DNA of 64,000 bases from an uncultured Alphaproteobacteria bacterium (lineage in GTDB: Bacteria; Pseudomonadota; Alphaproteobacteria; HIMB59). The DNA is taken from NCBI GenBank assembly GCA_902619375.1, contig CACNEB010000005.1, forward strand, positions 17,355 through 81,354. The letters are read 5' to 3'. Position numbers and translations under genes: made by a program. The notes beneath the pieces are model-generated. The model saw only the letters and a program-made list of their open reading frames with translations, was not told the DNA's origin and ran no database searches. Positions 46,069-54,644 of the stretch are shown in pieces (positions within the stretch are counted from its first letter, which is position 1; the number at the start of each line of letters is the position of its first letter).

Positions 46069-49043
46069 GAAACTAACCTTTTATTATCTTCATCATAAAA
46101 AACAGGTTTTACTATATCCACACCAGTTGTACTCATACTTGATGTAGAAGCGTAAGCTTTTGTTCCAATCATAGAGTGGCCATTTTTGATAACAGCTAAT
46201 GCAAAATCATGACCTAATGTAGAACTATGATAACAAGATGTAATATGACCAAGCATTGGGACAGGAGACTTAATTTCTTTATCAAGAATGATATGTTGTC
46301 CTTCCTCTAGTTTATCGGCTTTATTCGAGGGAATGATACCAACAAGTTGTTTTCTATCTTCTCTTATAGTATCAGACCGAGTAAGTGATCTTTTACCTAA
46401 AAAATCTTTTTTTGATTTACCAATCATCCAGCTAAGTCCCAAATCTATTGGCGTTATAGAACCATCTGTGTCTTGGCCAACAATAATGTAACCCTTTTCT
46501 GCCCTTAAAAGATGCATTGCCTCAGTGCCGTAGGGAGCAAGACCAAATTCTTTTCCAACACTTTGAATGTTATCCCAAATTTTAGGAGCACTATTTGACG
46601 GAATATATATTTCGTAACCTAACTCCCCAGTAAAGCTTGCTCTTAGAATTCGTAATGGAGTACCATTAAATTCATGAAATTGGAAAGTCATAAATGGAAA
46701 CTCCTCATTGCTAAAATTGATATTTGGAAAGGCTTTTTTCATAATTTCTCTGGTTTTTGGTCCACTAATGTTGAACGTTGCGTATTGCTCTGTAATCGAG
46801 TTCATAAAAACTTTTAAATTTGGCCACTCGGTTTGAGCATATTCTTCCATGCAACCTAAAACAGTAGCAGCACCTCCAGTAGTTGTAGTGGCAATGAAAT
46901 GTTGATCAGAAATTTTACAAATTATCCCGTCATCTTTTACCATTCCATCTTCTCCCAACATAAGAGCATATCTTGCAGAACCTTGTTTCATTTTAGTAAA
47001 GCTATTTGTGTAAATTAAATTCATAAATTCCAACGCATCCTCACCTTTGATCTCAATTTTTCCTAATGTGCTCCCATCTAAAATACCTGCGTTTTCTCTT
47101 ACATTTTTGCTCTCTCGTTGAACAGCATCATGCATAGACTCATCTTTATTAATTTGAAAATACCATGGCCTTTTCCATTGCCCGACATCCTCAAAAATTG
47201 CACCATTTTTTAAGTGCCAACTATGTATTGGTGATTTTCTCTCTGGGTCATAAAACTCATAGCAATTTCTGCCAGCTATTGCAGAGAAACTCAAAGGAGC
47301 ATAGGGTGGTCGATAAATAGTTGTGCCAACTTCATTTACTTTTTTGTCCAGAAGATCAGAAACTATTCCCAGTGCGTTAATGCTACTAATTTTACCTTGA
47401 TCGGTTCCCATACTATTTGTTGTATATCTTTTTAAATGTTCAATTCTATCAAAACCCTCTGTTATTGCTTGACGGATATCTTTAGTTGTCACATCATTTT
47501 GTAAGTCAATAAATGATTTAGCCCATAATGATTTCTTTTGCGGAGACACCTCCCACAATTTTTCAATATTATACTTAGTGTTTGTATTTAATTCGAGTTT
47601 TACGTCTAATTTTTTGACTTTAAAAGTTTTCAATTTTTCATTTACATCAGAATTTAAATTATCAAAATTAAATTGTCCTGAGGCAGAACCAAGAGTTATG
47701 GTAGGTTGAAAAGGTTTTGATGGTTTGTAAGTTAAATCTTTCTCATCCCAATCTAATAAACCTTTTGATTGAGTAAACAAGTGAACATCTGGATTTATTC
47801 CACCTGACAAACATAAGCAGTCACATTTAATTTCATTTAAAGCACCAGAACTATCCTCAACAAGAATTTTTTCAATTTTTTTGTTTCCAAAAGCTCCTTT
47901 TATTTGTGAATTTGTGTAAAGAGGAACATCATTTTTTCTTATTAAGTCAAACAAATTTGGCTCAATTTCCTCCCCAGATCGTGAGTCGATATATGCTTTT
48001 GGTTTTAAACCAGCTTTTATAAGACTATAAACTAAGCTGTTTGAATTCGAATTATTACTGAAAATAACAGGTTCTTTAGAAGGTGCTAATCCATATCGGC
48101 ACATATATTTTTCAAAGGAAGAGCTTAGCATTATGCCTGGGAGATCATTATTTTGAAAAGATAAAAATCTTTCAATGTGTCCATTACATAATATTGTGTG
48201 ACCTGTGCGTATCTTATGTAAAGTGCTATTAACTTTTCCTTCTATAGGTTTAGAGCCAACAAATCTATCTTCAATGGCTATAAGATGATTAATGTAATTA
48301 TAAGTAGTAACAAGTGTGTTTTTTAAAATCTTTATATTCTTAGAGTCTTCTATTTCTTGTATGGTTTCTTTTAACCAATCCTTAGGCTCTTTGTTATCAA
48401 TTAATGATATTTTGTTTGAATTATTTATAATGCCACCAAGTTGTTCTTCAAAGTCAATTAACAACACATCATAATTTGAGTTGATGAAAGATTTAGCTGC
48501 GAGAAGTCCATTTAATCCTCCCCCTATAATTGTAACATCGACGTTATGATGGATATGATTACTTATGCCTTTGAAATCTTTGGGAGGTTTACCCAATCCA
48601 GCTGCTCTTCTAATAAGTGGTTCATATAAATTTTTCCAAAATTTCTTATGTGGCCCCATGAACGTTTTATAGTAAAAACCAGCAGTAAAAATTGGAGAAA
48701 ATAAGTTATTGATACTTCCAAAATCGTTTTCAAGAGAAGGCCATCTGTTTTGACTTTCAATTTCCATCCCTTCATAAATTTTTTTTATAGTCGCTCTTGT
48801 GTTTGGTTCGGAATATTCACTAATTATTTGGACTAGAGCATTTGGTTCTTCTATACCACAGGTATAAATTCCTCTTGGCCTATGATACTTAAAACTTCTT
48901 CCTACAAGGTTAATATTATTTCTTAATAAAGCTGAGGCTATAGTATCGCCTTTGTAGCCAAAATATTTGACCCCATCAAACTTGAAGCTAATTTTTTGAT
49001 GAAACTGAATAAATTGATTTTCTTTTAAATTTATAGATTTCAT
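46065..49043 (-). CDS. soxA: Sarcosine oxidase alpha subunit
   Basis: 992 aa. The N-terminal 2Fe-2S-ferredoxin-like fold, where NLVGRSFKYHRPRGIYTCG is conserved, leads into an NAD-binding domain (VTIIGGGLNGLLAAKSF, about 170). The C-terminal aminomethyltransferase half, from about 590, carries the THF site (KDDGIICKISDQHFIATTTT and SFTGELGYEIYIPS). With SoxB it oxidises sarcosine to glycine and loads the methylene onto THF. It overlaps soxD and soxG by 4 nt each. Confidence 0.95.
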   Translation of the reverse strand: MKSINLKENQFIQFHQKISFKFDGVKYFGYKGDTIASALLRNNINLVGRSFKYHRPRGIYTCGIEEPNALVQIISEYSEPNTRATIKKIYEGMEIESQNRWPSLENDFGSINNLFSPIFTAGFYYKTFMGPHKKFWKNLYEPLIRRAAGLGKPPKDFKGISNHIHHNVDVTIIGGGLNGLLAAKSFINSNYDVLLIDFEEQLGGIINNSNKISLIDNKEPKDWLKETIQEIEDSKNIKILKNTLVTTYNYINHLIAIEDRFVGSKPIEGKVNSTLHKIRTGHTILCNGHIERFLSFQNNDLPGIMLSSSFEKYMCRYGLAPSKEPVIFSNNSNSNSLVYSLIKAGLKPKAYIDSRSGEEIEPNLFDLIRKNDVPLYTNSQIKGAFGNKKIEKILVEDSSGALNEIKCDCLCLSGGINPDVHLFTQSKGLLDWDEKDLTYKPSKPFQPTITLGSASGQFNFDNLNSDVNEKLKTFKVKKLDVKLELNTNTKYNIEKLWEVSPQKKSLWAKSFIDLQNDVTTKDIRQAITEGFDRIEHLKRYTTNSMGTDQGKISSINALGIVSDLLDKKVNEVGTTIYRPPYAPLSFSAIAGRNCYEFYDPERKSPIHSWHLKNGAIFEDVGQWKRPWYFQINKDESMHDAVQRESKNVRENAGILDGSTLGKIEIKGEDALEFMNLIYTNSFTKMKQGSARYALMLGEDGMVKDDGIICKISDQHFIATTTTGGAATVLGCMEEYAQTEWPNLKVFMNSITEQYATFNISGPKTREIMKKAFPNINFSNEEFPFMTFQFHEFNGTPLRILRASFTGELGYEIYIPSNSAPKIWDNIQSVGKEFGLAPYGTEAMHLLRAEKGYIIVGQDTDGSITPIDLGLSWMIGKSKKDFLGKRSLTRSDTIREDRKQLVGIIPSNKADKLEEGQHIILDKEIKSPVPMLGHITSCYHSSTLGHDFALAVIKNGHSMIGTKAYASTSSMSTTGVDIVKPVFYDEDNKRLVS

Positions 49044-49390
49044 TTTTCAACCGTAAAATTTCCCGACCCAACTTCTGGTTCACCAGAGGGCGTTTTAACA
49101 ACACTTTTAAAATTATTTAAATTTGGTTTTTTTTCATCGAGCTTGTAGGTCACTAAAATTTCATCAGTAGATGTATCTCTGACACAATTAAACCATTTTC
49201 GACAACCATGTGTGTGTACCCAGCGCTCATAAAACAAACCTTTTGGGTTGGCTCTAATAAAGACATATTCTCCCCACTCACGATCACCAATTTCTTTTGA
49301 TCCATCGGGTCTTTTTACATGTGCCTCTCCTCCATTTGAAAATTCCGATTGATCTCTCGGGCCGCAATAAGGGCAATTAATTATGAGCAT
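49040..49390 (-). CDS. soxD: Sarcosine oxidase delta subunit
   Basis: 116 aa. It has the zinc-binding pattern of SoxD: CPYCGPRDQSEF at the N-terminus, then HTHGCRKWFNCVRD. REWGEYVFIRANPKGLFYERW is the conserved middle. It is a small structural subunit. It lies 5 nt behind soxB and overlaps soxA by 4 nt. Confidence 0.94.
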   Translation of the reverse strand: MLIINCPYCGPRDQSEFSNGGEAHVKRPDGSKEIGDREWGEYVFIRANPKGLFYERWVHTHGCRKWFNCVRDTSTDEILVTYKLDEKKPNLNNFKSVVKTPSGEPEVGSGNFTVEK

Positions 49391-49395
49391 ATTTA

Positions 49396-50646
49396 TTAAT
49401 GTGCTACGGCTGCAGCACCGTGTTCGTCGACTAATCTTCCACTTGCAAATCTATCAAGATTAAAAGCACTATTAATTTGATGAGGTTCATTTTTTGCAAT
49501 GGTATGTGCAAAAACATTTGCACTTCCAGGAGTGGCTTTAAAACCACCTGTGCCCCAGCCACAATTAAAAAATAAACCCTCAATGTCACATTTACTAATG
49601 ATAGGACTAGCATCTGGGCAGATGTCAACAATACCACCCCATTGACGAAGCATTTTCATTTTGCCAAATACTGGATAAAGCTCGACCATCGCTCGAATAG
49701 TATCTTCAATAATGTTAAAACCACCTCTTTGAGTGAAAGAATTATAACTGTCGGTTCCTGCTCCAATAACTAATTCACCTTTATCAGATTGACTGACATA
49801 AGCATGAACTGCAGAGGACATTACCACTGTATCAATAATAGGTTTGATTGGTTCAGAAACAAGTGCCTGAAGTGGCTTACTTTGTAAAGGTAATCTGATA
49901 CCTGCACTCTCTGCTAAAACACCAGTATGACCTGAAGCAACAACTCCAATTTTATTTGCTCTTAAAAAACCCTTGGAAGTTTCGACACCTTCTATTGTTC
50001 CATTTTTAGTCCTTATTTGATGTGCCTCACAATTTTGAATTATATCAACTCCCATCTCATCAGCGCGCATTGCAAAACCCCATGCTATTGCATCATGTCT
50101 TGCTACACCACCGCGAGGTTGGTAAGATGCACCTAGCACTGGATATCGAAGGTTGTCAGTATTCATTATAGGAACCTTTTTTTGAATTTCTTCTTTAGAT
50201 AACCAAAATGAGTCAATACCATTTAAATTATTTGCACTAACTCTTCTTTTAATTTCTTTTATATCATGTTCGTTATGGGCTAAATTCATAACCCCTCTTT
50301 GACTGAACATTACATTGTAATTTAATTCGCTTGATAGGTTTTCCCATAACTTCAAAGAGTGTTCGTACAAATGAGCACTATCATCCCATAAATAATTCGA
50401 TCTAATGATAGTGGTGTTTCTACCTGTGTTACCTCCACCAAGCCAACCTTTTTCTATTACCGCAATATTTTTTAATCCATGTTCTTTTGCTAAGTAATAT
50501 GCAGTTCCTAGTCCATGACCCCCACCACCAATTATTATGACATCATAAAACTCTCTAGGTTCGGGGCTTCCCCACATTTTTGGCCACTCTTTATGCCCAG
50601 ATAGTGCATTTTTAGCAAGGCTAAATATTGAATATTTTTTTTTCAC
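49396..50646 (-). CDS. soxB: Sarcosine oxidase beta subunit
   Basis: 416 aa. FAD-binding [17 protein letters not shown] (about 35-51), [16 protein letters not shown] (covalent-flavin region of the family) and [18 protein letters not shown] (C-terminal active site) identify SoxB. It does the sarcosine oxidation in the heterotetramer. It leads the soxBDAG block, 28 nt after the dioxygenase-like gene. The glyA and purU genes that often flank soxBDAG are not here. Confidence 0.96.
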   Translation of the reverse strand: MKKKYSIFSLAKNALSGHKEWPKMWGSPEPREFYDVIIIGGGGHGLGTAYYLAKEHGLKNIAVIEKGWLGGGNTGRNTTIIRSNYLWDDSAHLYEHSLKLWENLSSELNYNVMFSQRGVMNLAHNEHDIKEIKRRVSANNLNGIDSFWLSKEEIQKKVPIMNTDNLRYPVLGASYQPRGGVARHDAIAWGFAMRADEMGVDIIQNCEAHQIRTKNGTIEGVETSKGFLRANKIGVVASGHTGVLAESAGIRLPLQSKPLQALVSEPIKPIIDTVVMSSAVHAYVSQSDKGELVIGAGTDSYNSFTQRGGFNIIEDTIRAMVELYPVFGKMKMLRQWGGIVDICPDASPIISKCDIEGLFFNCGWGTGGFKATPGSANVFAHTIAKNEPHQINSAFNLDRFASGRLVDEHGAAAVAH

Positions 50647-50674
50647 TACAGCAAATTAGCAAAAAATAAAATAA

Positions 50675-51505
50675 TCAGCTAGTTATTTTCAGGGGCGAAT
50701 TGTCATTAATTTTTTTAAAAATTTTAGGGAACTTCCATTGCAAATCGCAGTCTACATTTGGGGCTTGAGCTGAACTATTTAAGTCGTTTTCACAAATAGT
50801 TCTAATTTCAAAGCTTATCCTTGTATTTTCAGACTTTTCTTTTGATGAGCTATGTAAGTGGGCACCTGAAAAACATAAAACTTCTCCTGGTTTTATAGTT
50901 ACTGGTATTTTCTTAATATTGCTGGGCAAGTCCTCTTTTAATTGTGGAGCAGAGGGATAAGAAAAATCGCCTTTTTTTCTATTGGCTAAATAAATGTTTA
51001 AGTCCCAAGTAGAGGTAGTATTTTTAACTGCAACATCAAAATAATCTGGATAAAAAATCATAGTATTTTTTTCCTCTACATTGCTTACTGGTGCCCACCA
51101 ATTAATTTGTTGATACAAATTTGTGCCCCAAGTATCACGATGAATATTTATTCTGGATGCTTCTCTGTAAGGTAAGTTATTTTCTGCTGGTGCTACTCTT
51201 ACCACAAATCGATCCCAAAAAGTTTCACCTTTATTGTATCCAATCTCAAATAAAAATTTTGAAAACAGTTTTCTGAAATCCTCATGGTTTTTTAATTTTG
51301 ATACAATATCCTTACTTATATCCTCAGAATTTTCTAAATAGTGTATTTTTTCTATTTCACCATCATAAATATTTTGTATTTTATTTTTAATTTGGGTTAT
51401 TAAATCATTTGAAGTTTTTGATTTTTGAAATACAAAAACTTTTCCACTAAAAATATCTTTTTTAAATTCTTGAAGATTTGAAATATTTTCTATTGGTATA
51501 AACAT
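50675..51505 (-). CDS. Putative 2-oxoglutarate/Fe(II)-dependent dioxygenase (phytanoyl-CoA dioxygenase-like)
   Basis: 276 aa. A double-stranded beta-helix iron site can be read: HRD (His122, Asp124), a distal His in FSGAHLHSS (216 or 218), and a 2-oxoglutarate-binding Arg in NTRISFEIR (229 or 235). KPGEVLCFSGAH is typical of the phytanoyl-CoA dioxygenase branch. Its ATG follows the pfkA stop with no gap (TGAATG), and soxB begins 28 nt later. It may hydroxylate or demethylate a small molecule feeding this pathway. The substrate is unknown. Confidence 0.6.
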   Translation of the reverse strand: MFIPIENISNLQEFKKDIFSGKVFVFQKSKTSNDLITQIKNKIQNIYDGEIEKIHYLENSEDISKDIVSKLKNHEDFRKLFSKFLFEIGYNKGETFWDRFVVRVAPAENNLPYREASRINIHRDTWGTNLYQQINWWAPVSNVEEKNTMIFYPDYFDVAVKNTTSTWDLNIYLANRKKGDFSYPSAPQLKEDLPSNIKKIPVTIKPGEVLCFSGAHLHSSSKEKSENTRISFEIRTICENDLNSSAQAPNVDCDLQWKFPKIFKKINDNSPLKITS

Positions 51506-52588
51506 TCACTTTATATCACCAACATATACCCCAAGTGCTAAAGCAGTTTCAATTAGAGGATCGGATCTATCTACAACTTTATAAGTAGAAATTCCTTCAC
51601 TAATTGGAACATCAACAACTTTCCTATCTCTCCAGGCAACCATTCTTCCAAATTTTCCTTTTGCAATTAAATCAACAGCATAAACTCCAAAAGCACTAGC
51701 TAAAATTCTATCACGCGGAGTAGGAGGCGCACCTCGTTGAACATGCCCCAAAGAAGTGACCCTACACTCTATATCAGTACTTTTCATTATTTCCTCTGAA
51801 AGATAATTACCTATTCCGCCTAATCTTTTTTGACCATCAGCGTATTCAACAGTATAACTTTTTCCGTTTTCTGTTTTTACTGCCTCTGCTACTACAATCA
51901 GCGAATGAACTATTCCTCTATTTTTCATTTCAGTGAGTTTATTAACAATTCCTTTGATAGAGTAATCTAACTCAGGAATTAGGATTACATCTGCTCCACC
52001 TGCAATGCCTGCGTTAATAGCTATGTGTCCCGCGTCTCTACCCATTACTTCTAAAATCATCGTTCTTTGATGACTTGCAGCAGTTGTTTGTAAGTTATCT
52101 AGTGCTTGGGTAGCAACATTTACAGCTGTATTAAACCCTATGGAGCTTTCAGTGGCTCCCACATCATTGTCAATTGTTTTAGGTATGGCTACAATATTTA
52201 AGTCACCTCTTTTTGCAATTTCAGTTAATATCGACATACTTCCATCTCCGCCTATAACAATAAGCCCATCAAGACCTAATTCTTTGTAACCATCAATAAT
52301 GTCTTGGGATCTATCTTTGTATTTACCATCTGGCATGGGAAATTTAAAAGGATTACCTTTACTTGTTGTTCCCAAAAATGTCCCACCTTGTCTTAGAAGA
52401 GAACCGCTAAAAGTTTGATAGTCTAATGGAACATAAGCCACTGGTCTTTGCATCAAACCAACAGTGCCATCACGAATACCCATCACTTCCATCTGATATG
52501 TATTTTTAGCTCTGAAAAATATCGATCTAACTGCCGCGTTTAAACCACCACAGTCTCCACCACTAGTAAGAATTCCAATTTTTTTCAT
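51506..52588 (-). CDS. pfkA: 6-phosphofructokinase
   Basis: 360 aa. GILTSGGDCGGLNAAVR opens the protein. IVIGGDGSMSIL has Gly at the position where PPi-users carry Asp. IPKTIDNDVGATESSIGFNTA has Lys where E. coli PfkA has Gly. VMGRDAGHIA and SLGHVQRGAPPTPRDR are also conserved. Gly plus Lys occurs in mixed and ATP-using group III enzymes, so ATP use is likely but not certain. It sits directly behind the ROK kinase gene (TAAATG, no gap), consistent with fructose to fructose-1,6-bisphosphate. Confidence 0.9.
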   Translation of the reverse strand: MKKIGILTSGGDCGGLNAAVRSIFFRAKNTYQMEVMGIRDGTVGLMQRPVAYVPLDYQTFSGSLLRQGGTFLGTTSKGNPFKFPMPDGKYKDRSQDIIDGYKELGLDGLIVIGGDGSMSILTEIAKRGDLNIVAIPKTIDNDVGATESSIGFNTAVNVATQALDNLQTTAASHQRTMILEVMGRDAGHIAINAGIAGGADVILIPELDYSIKGIVNKLTEMKNRGIVHSLIVVAEAVKTENGKSYTVEYADGQKRLGGIGNYLSEEIMKSTDIECRVTSLGHVQRGAPPTPRDRILASAFGVYAVDLIAKGKFGRMVAWRDRKVVDVPISEGISTYKVVDRSDPLIETALALGVYVGDIK

Positions 52589-53512
52589 TTAAAATTTATC
52601 TGAGTCCCACAACCACGCTGCCCCTCTAACACCGCTGGAGTCACCGTGAGTATTCCGTAAGATCTTATTTCTTATCTTATCACTAAATGTGTATTTAGGA
52701 AGTAATTTAGGTATATTGTCATAAAGTCTACCAACGTTTGACATACCTCCTCCAAAAACTATTACCTCAGGGTCAACGATACCGATCATTACAGATATTA
52801 ATCTGGCAAAACGATCTTCATATAATTCAAATTCTTTTTTTGCTCTTTCATCTCCATTTGCTTCCAAAGCGACTATTTCTCTTGTTCTTAAACTAGTGCC
52901 ATATTTCTCATTAAATAATTTTGTAAAACCTATTCCTGATATAAATTGCTCAGCACATAATGGTCTTTTGCAATTACCTACATTACATTGGACATTAGAA
53001 TTAATTTCCTCCTCAGTAGGATAGGGTAATGGTTGATGTCCCCAATCTCCTGCAATTTGGTTAACGCCCTCAATGACTTTCTTTTCATAAACAAATGATC
53101 CGCCAAAACCAGATCCAATAATTACACCCCAAACTGATTTATAATTTGCCCCAGAGCCATCGATAGCTTCAGATAATGCAAAACAGTTAGCATCATTCAT
53201 GATACGAATTTCTCTATTTAAACTTTTTTCTAGGTCTTTATGAAATGGTTTGTCATTAATCCATATACAATTTGCATTATTTACTAAGCCAGTTTCATAT
53301 GAAGAAAATCCTGGTATGCAAACCCCTACAGAATTTTGTTGATCTGTAAATTTATCAAATTCTGAAACTAAAGATTTTACGGTATTTAAACCACTTTCGT
53401 AATTTTTTTCATAAGTAGATCTTTTTCTCTGAATTTCTTTACCATTTGAGTCTATTAAAATACCCTCAATTTTGGTACCACCATAATCAATGCCTATTTT
53501 AAAATCACTCAT
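52589..53512 (-). CDS. ROK family sugar kinase (fructokinase/glucokinase-like)
   Basis: 307 aa. GIDYGGTKIEGILID is the N-terminal phosphate loop, INDANCFALSEA the catalytic Asp region, and VWGVIIGSGFGGSFV the second ROK block. The zinc motif QCNVGNCKRPLCAEQFISG is a variant of the usual CxCGxxxC. The substrate is a hexose (fructose, mannose or glucose) phosphorylated with ATP. It is the first gene of the minus-strand run ending at 40.7 kb. Placement directly before pfkA favours fructose. Confidence 0.85.
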   Translation of the reverse strand: MSDFKIGIDYGGTKIEGILIDSNGKEIQRKRSTYEKNYESGLNTVKSLVSEFDKFTDQQNSVGVCIPGFSSYETGLVNNANCIWINDKPFHKDLEKSLNREIRIMNDANCFALSEAIDGSGANYKSVWGVIIGSGFGGSFVYEKKVIEGVNQIAGDWGHQPLPYPTEEEINSNVQCNVGNCKRPLCAEQFISGIGFTKLFNEKYGTSLRTREIVALEANGDERAKKEFELYEDRFARLISVMIGIVDPEVIVFGGGMSNVGRLYDNIPKLLPKYTFSDKIRNKILRNTHGDSSGVRGAAWLWDSDKF

Positions 53513-53537
53513 TTTTAAATAGATACCATAAGTTATA

Positions 53538-53572
53538 AAATATATGTATGAAATCTTTTAAATATATGTATG
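53538..53572. promoter_or_regulatory. 13-bp direct repeats 22 bp apart in the ROK kinase/Gfo-Idh divergent promoter
   Basis: AAATATATGTATG occurs at 53538-53550 and again at 53560-53572, so the two copies face the same side of the helix. The whole divergent space is 91 bp. This looks like a tandem operator for the sugar/one-carbon operon. The sequence is AT-rich, so chance is not excluded. Confidence 0.4.
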
Positions 53573-53603
53573 GATTGTAGTCAAATAGGTTTAAATTTTT
53601 TTT

Positions 53604-54611
53604 ATGAAAAAAAGAATTATTAATTGGGGCATATTAAGCACTGCTAAAATTGGTTGGGAGCACGTAATACCTGCAATAAAAAAATCTAAAAATAGTCAGG
53701 TTATAGCGCTCGCTAGTAGAAATTTATCCAGAGCAACGGCTTTAACAAAAAAATTTAAAATACCTAAAAGCTATGGTTCTTATAAAGAGTTATATGAAGA
53801 TAAAGATGTAGATGTAATTTATAACCCTCTTCCTAACCACTTACATATAAAATCAAGTATTGAGGCCTGTAAAAATAAAAAAAATCTCCTATTAGAGAAA
53901 CCATTATCTTTAAAATCAAAAGATATAGACCCATTAATAAAAATTGCCTCACAAAATAAAGTTATTGTTAAAGAAGCATTTATGGTCAGGCATCATCCTC
54001 AATGGCGATGGGTTAAAGAATATATAAAATCAGGTAAGATCGGATCAATATCAAGTATATCAACAGTGTTTTCATACAATAATAAAAATCCAAAAAATAT
54101 CAGAAATATCAAAAACTTTGGTGGAGGGGCCATCTATGACATTGGATGTTATCCGACTGTCATATCAAGATTTCTTTTAGATAAAGAACCAAAAAGAGTT
54201 ATTGCAACTTCTAAAAATGATAAAAAATTTAAAACAGATATTTTATCATCCGCATTGTTAGATTTTGGAGATATTTTCTCAACCTTTACAGTTGCTACAC
54301 AAAGCACATATTCACAACAAGTAGTAATTCTTGGCACAAAAAAAACAGTTGTTATTGAAAATCCTTTCAACGCAATTGCGAATAAATCAACTACAGTTGT
54401 TATCTACAATGGAAAATCAATCTATCGAAAAGACAATACAATAAAAGTATTTCCAGCGACTGATCAATATGAACATCAAGTTACAAAATTTTCTAATGAG
54501 TTAATTTATAAAACTAAAATAGATTATGGATTATTAGATGCAAAAAAAAATATGAAAGTCTTAGATGCAATTTTTATGTCTATTAAGAAAAAAAAGTGGA
54601 TTAAAATTTAA
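53604..54611 (+). CDS. Gfo/Idh/MocA family oxidoreductase
   Basis: 335 aa. The Rossmann start WGILSTAKIGWEHVIPAI, the dihydrodipicolinate-type EKPLSLK (Lys in the active site, about 98) and GGGAIYDIGCYPT in the C-terminal domain are typical. It uses NAD(P) on a sugar or cyclitol; the substrate is not predictable. It diverges from the ROK kinase gene and converges on the aldo/keto reductase. It is probably part of the sugar region. Confidence 0.87.
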   Translation: MKKRIINWGILSTAKIGWEHVIPAIKKSKNSQVIALASRNLSRATALTKKFKIPKSYGSYKELYEDKDVDVIYNPLPNHLHIKSSIEACKNKKNLLLEKPLSLKSKDIDPLIKIASQNKVIVKEAFMVRHHPQWRWVKEYIKSGKIGSISSISTVFSYNNKNPKNIRNIKNFGGGAIYDIGCYPTVISRFLLDKEPKRVIATSKNDKKFKTDILSSALLDFGDIFSTFTVATQSTYSQQVVILGTKKTVVIENPFNAIANKSTTVVIYNGKSIYRKDNTIKVFPATDQYEHQVTKFSNELIYKTKIDYGLLDAKKNMKVLDAIFMSIKKKKWIKI

Positions 54612-54644
54612 TTTATTAGTGAGATAATAAAAAATTTCAATTAA

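Noticed and set aside
53513-53603. Riboswitch upstream of the sugar/one-carbon operon
   Set aside because: The 91-bp space is AT-rich, with direct repeats but no conserved riboswitch core such as a glycine or SAM aptamer.
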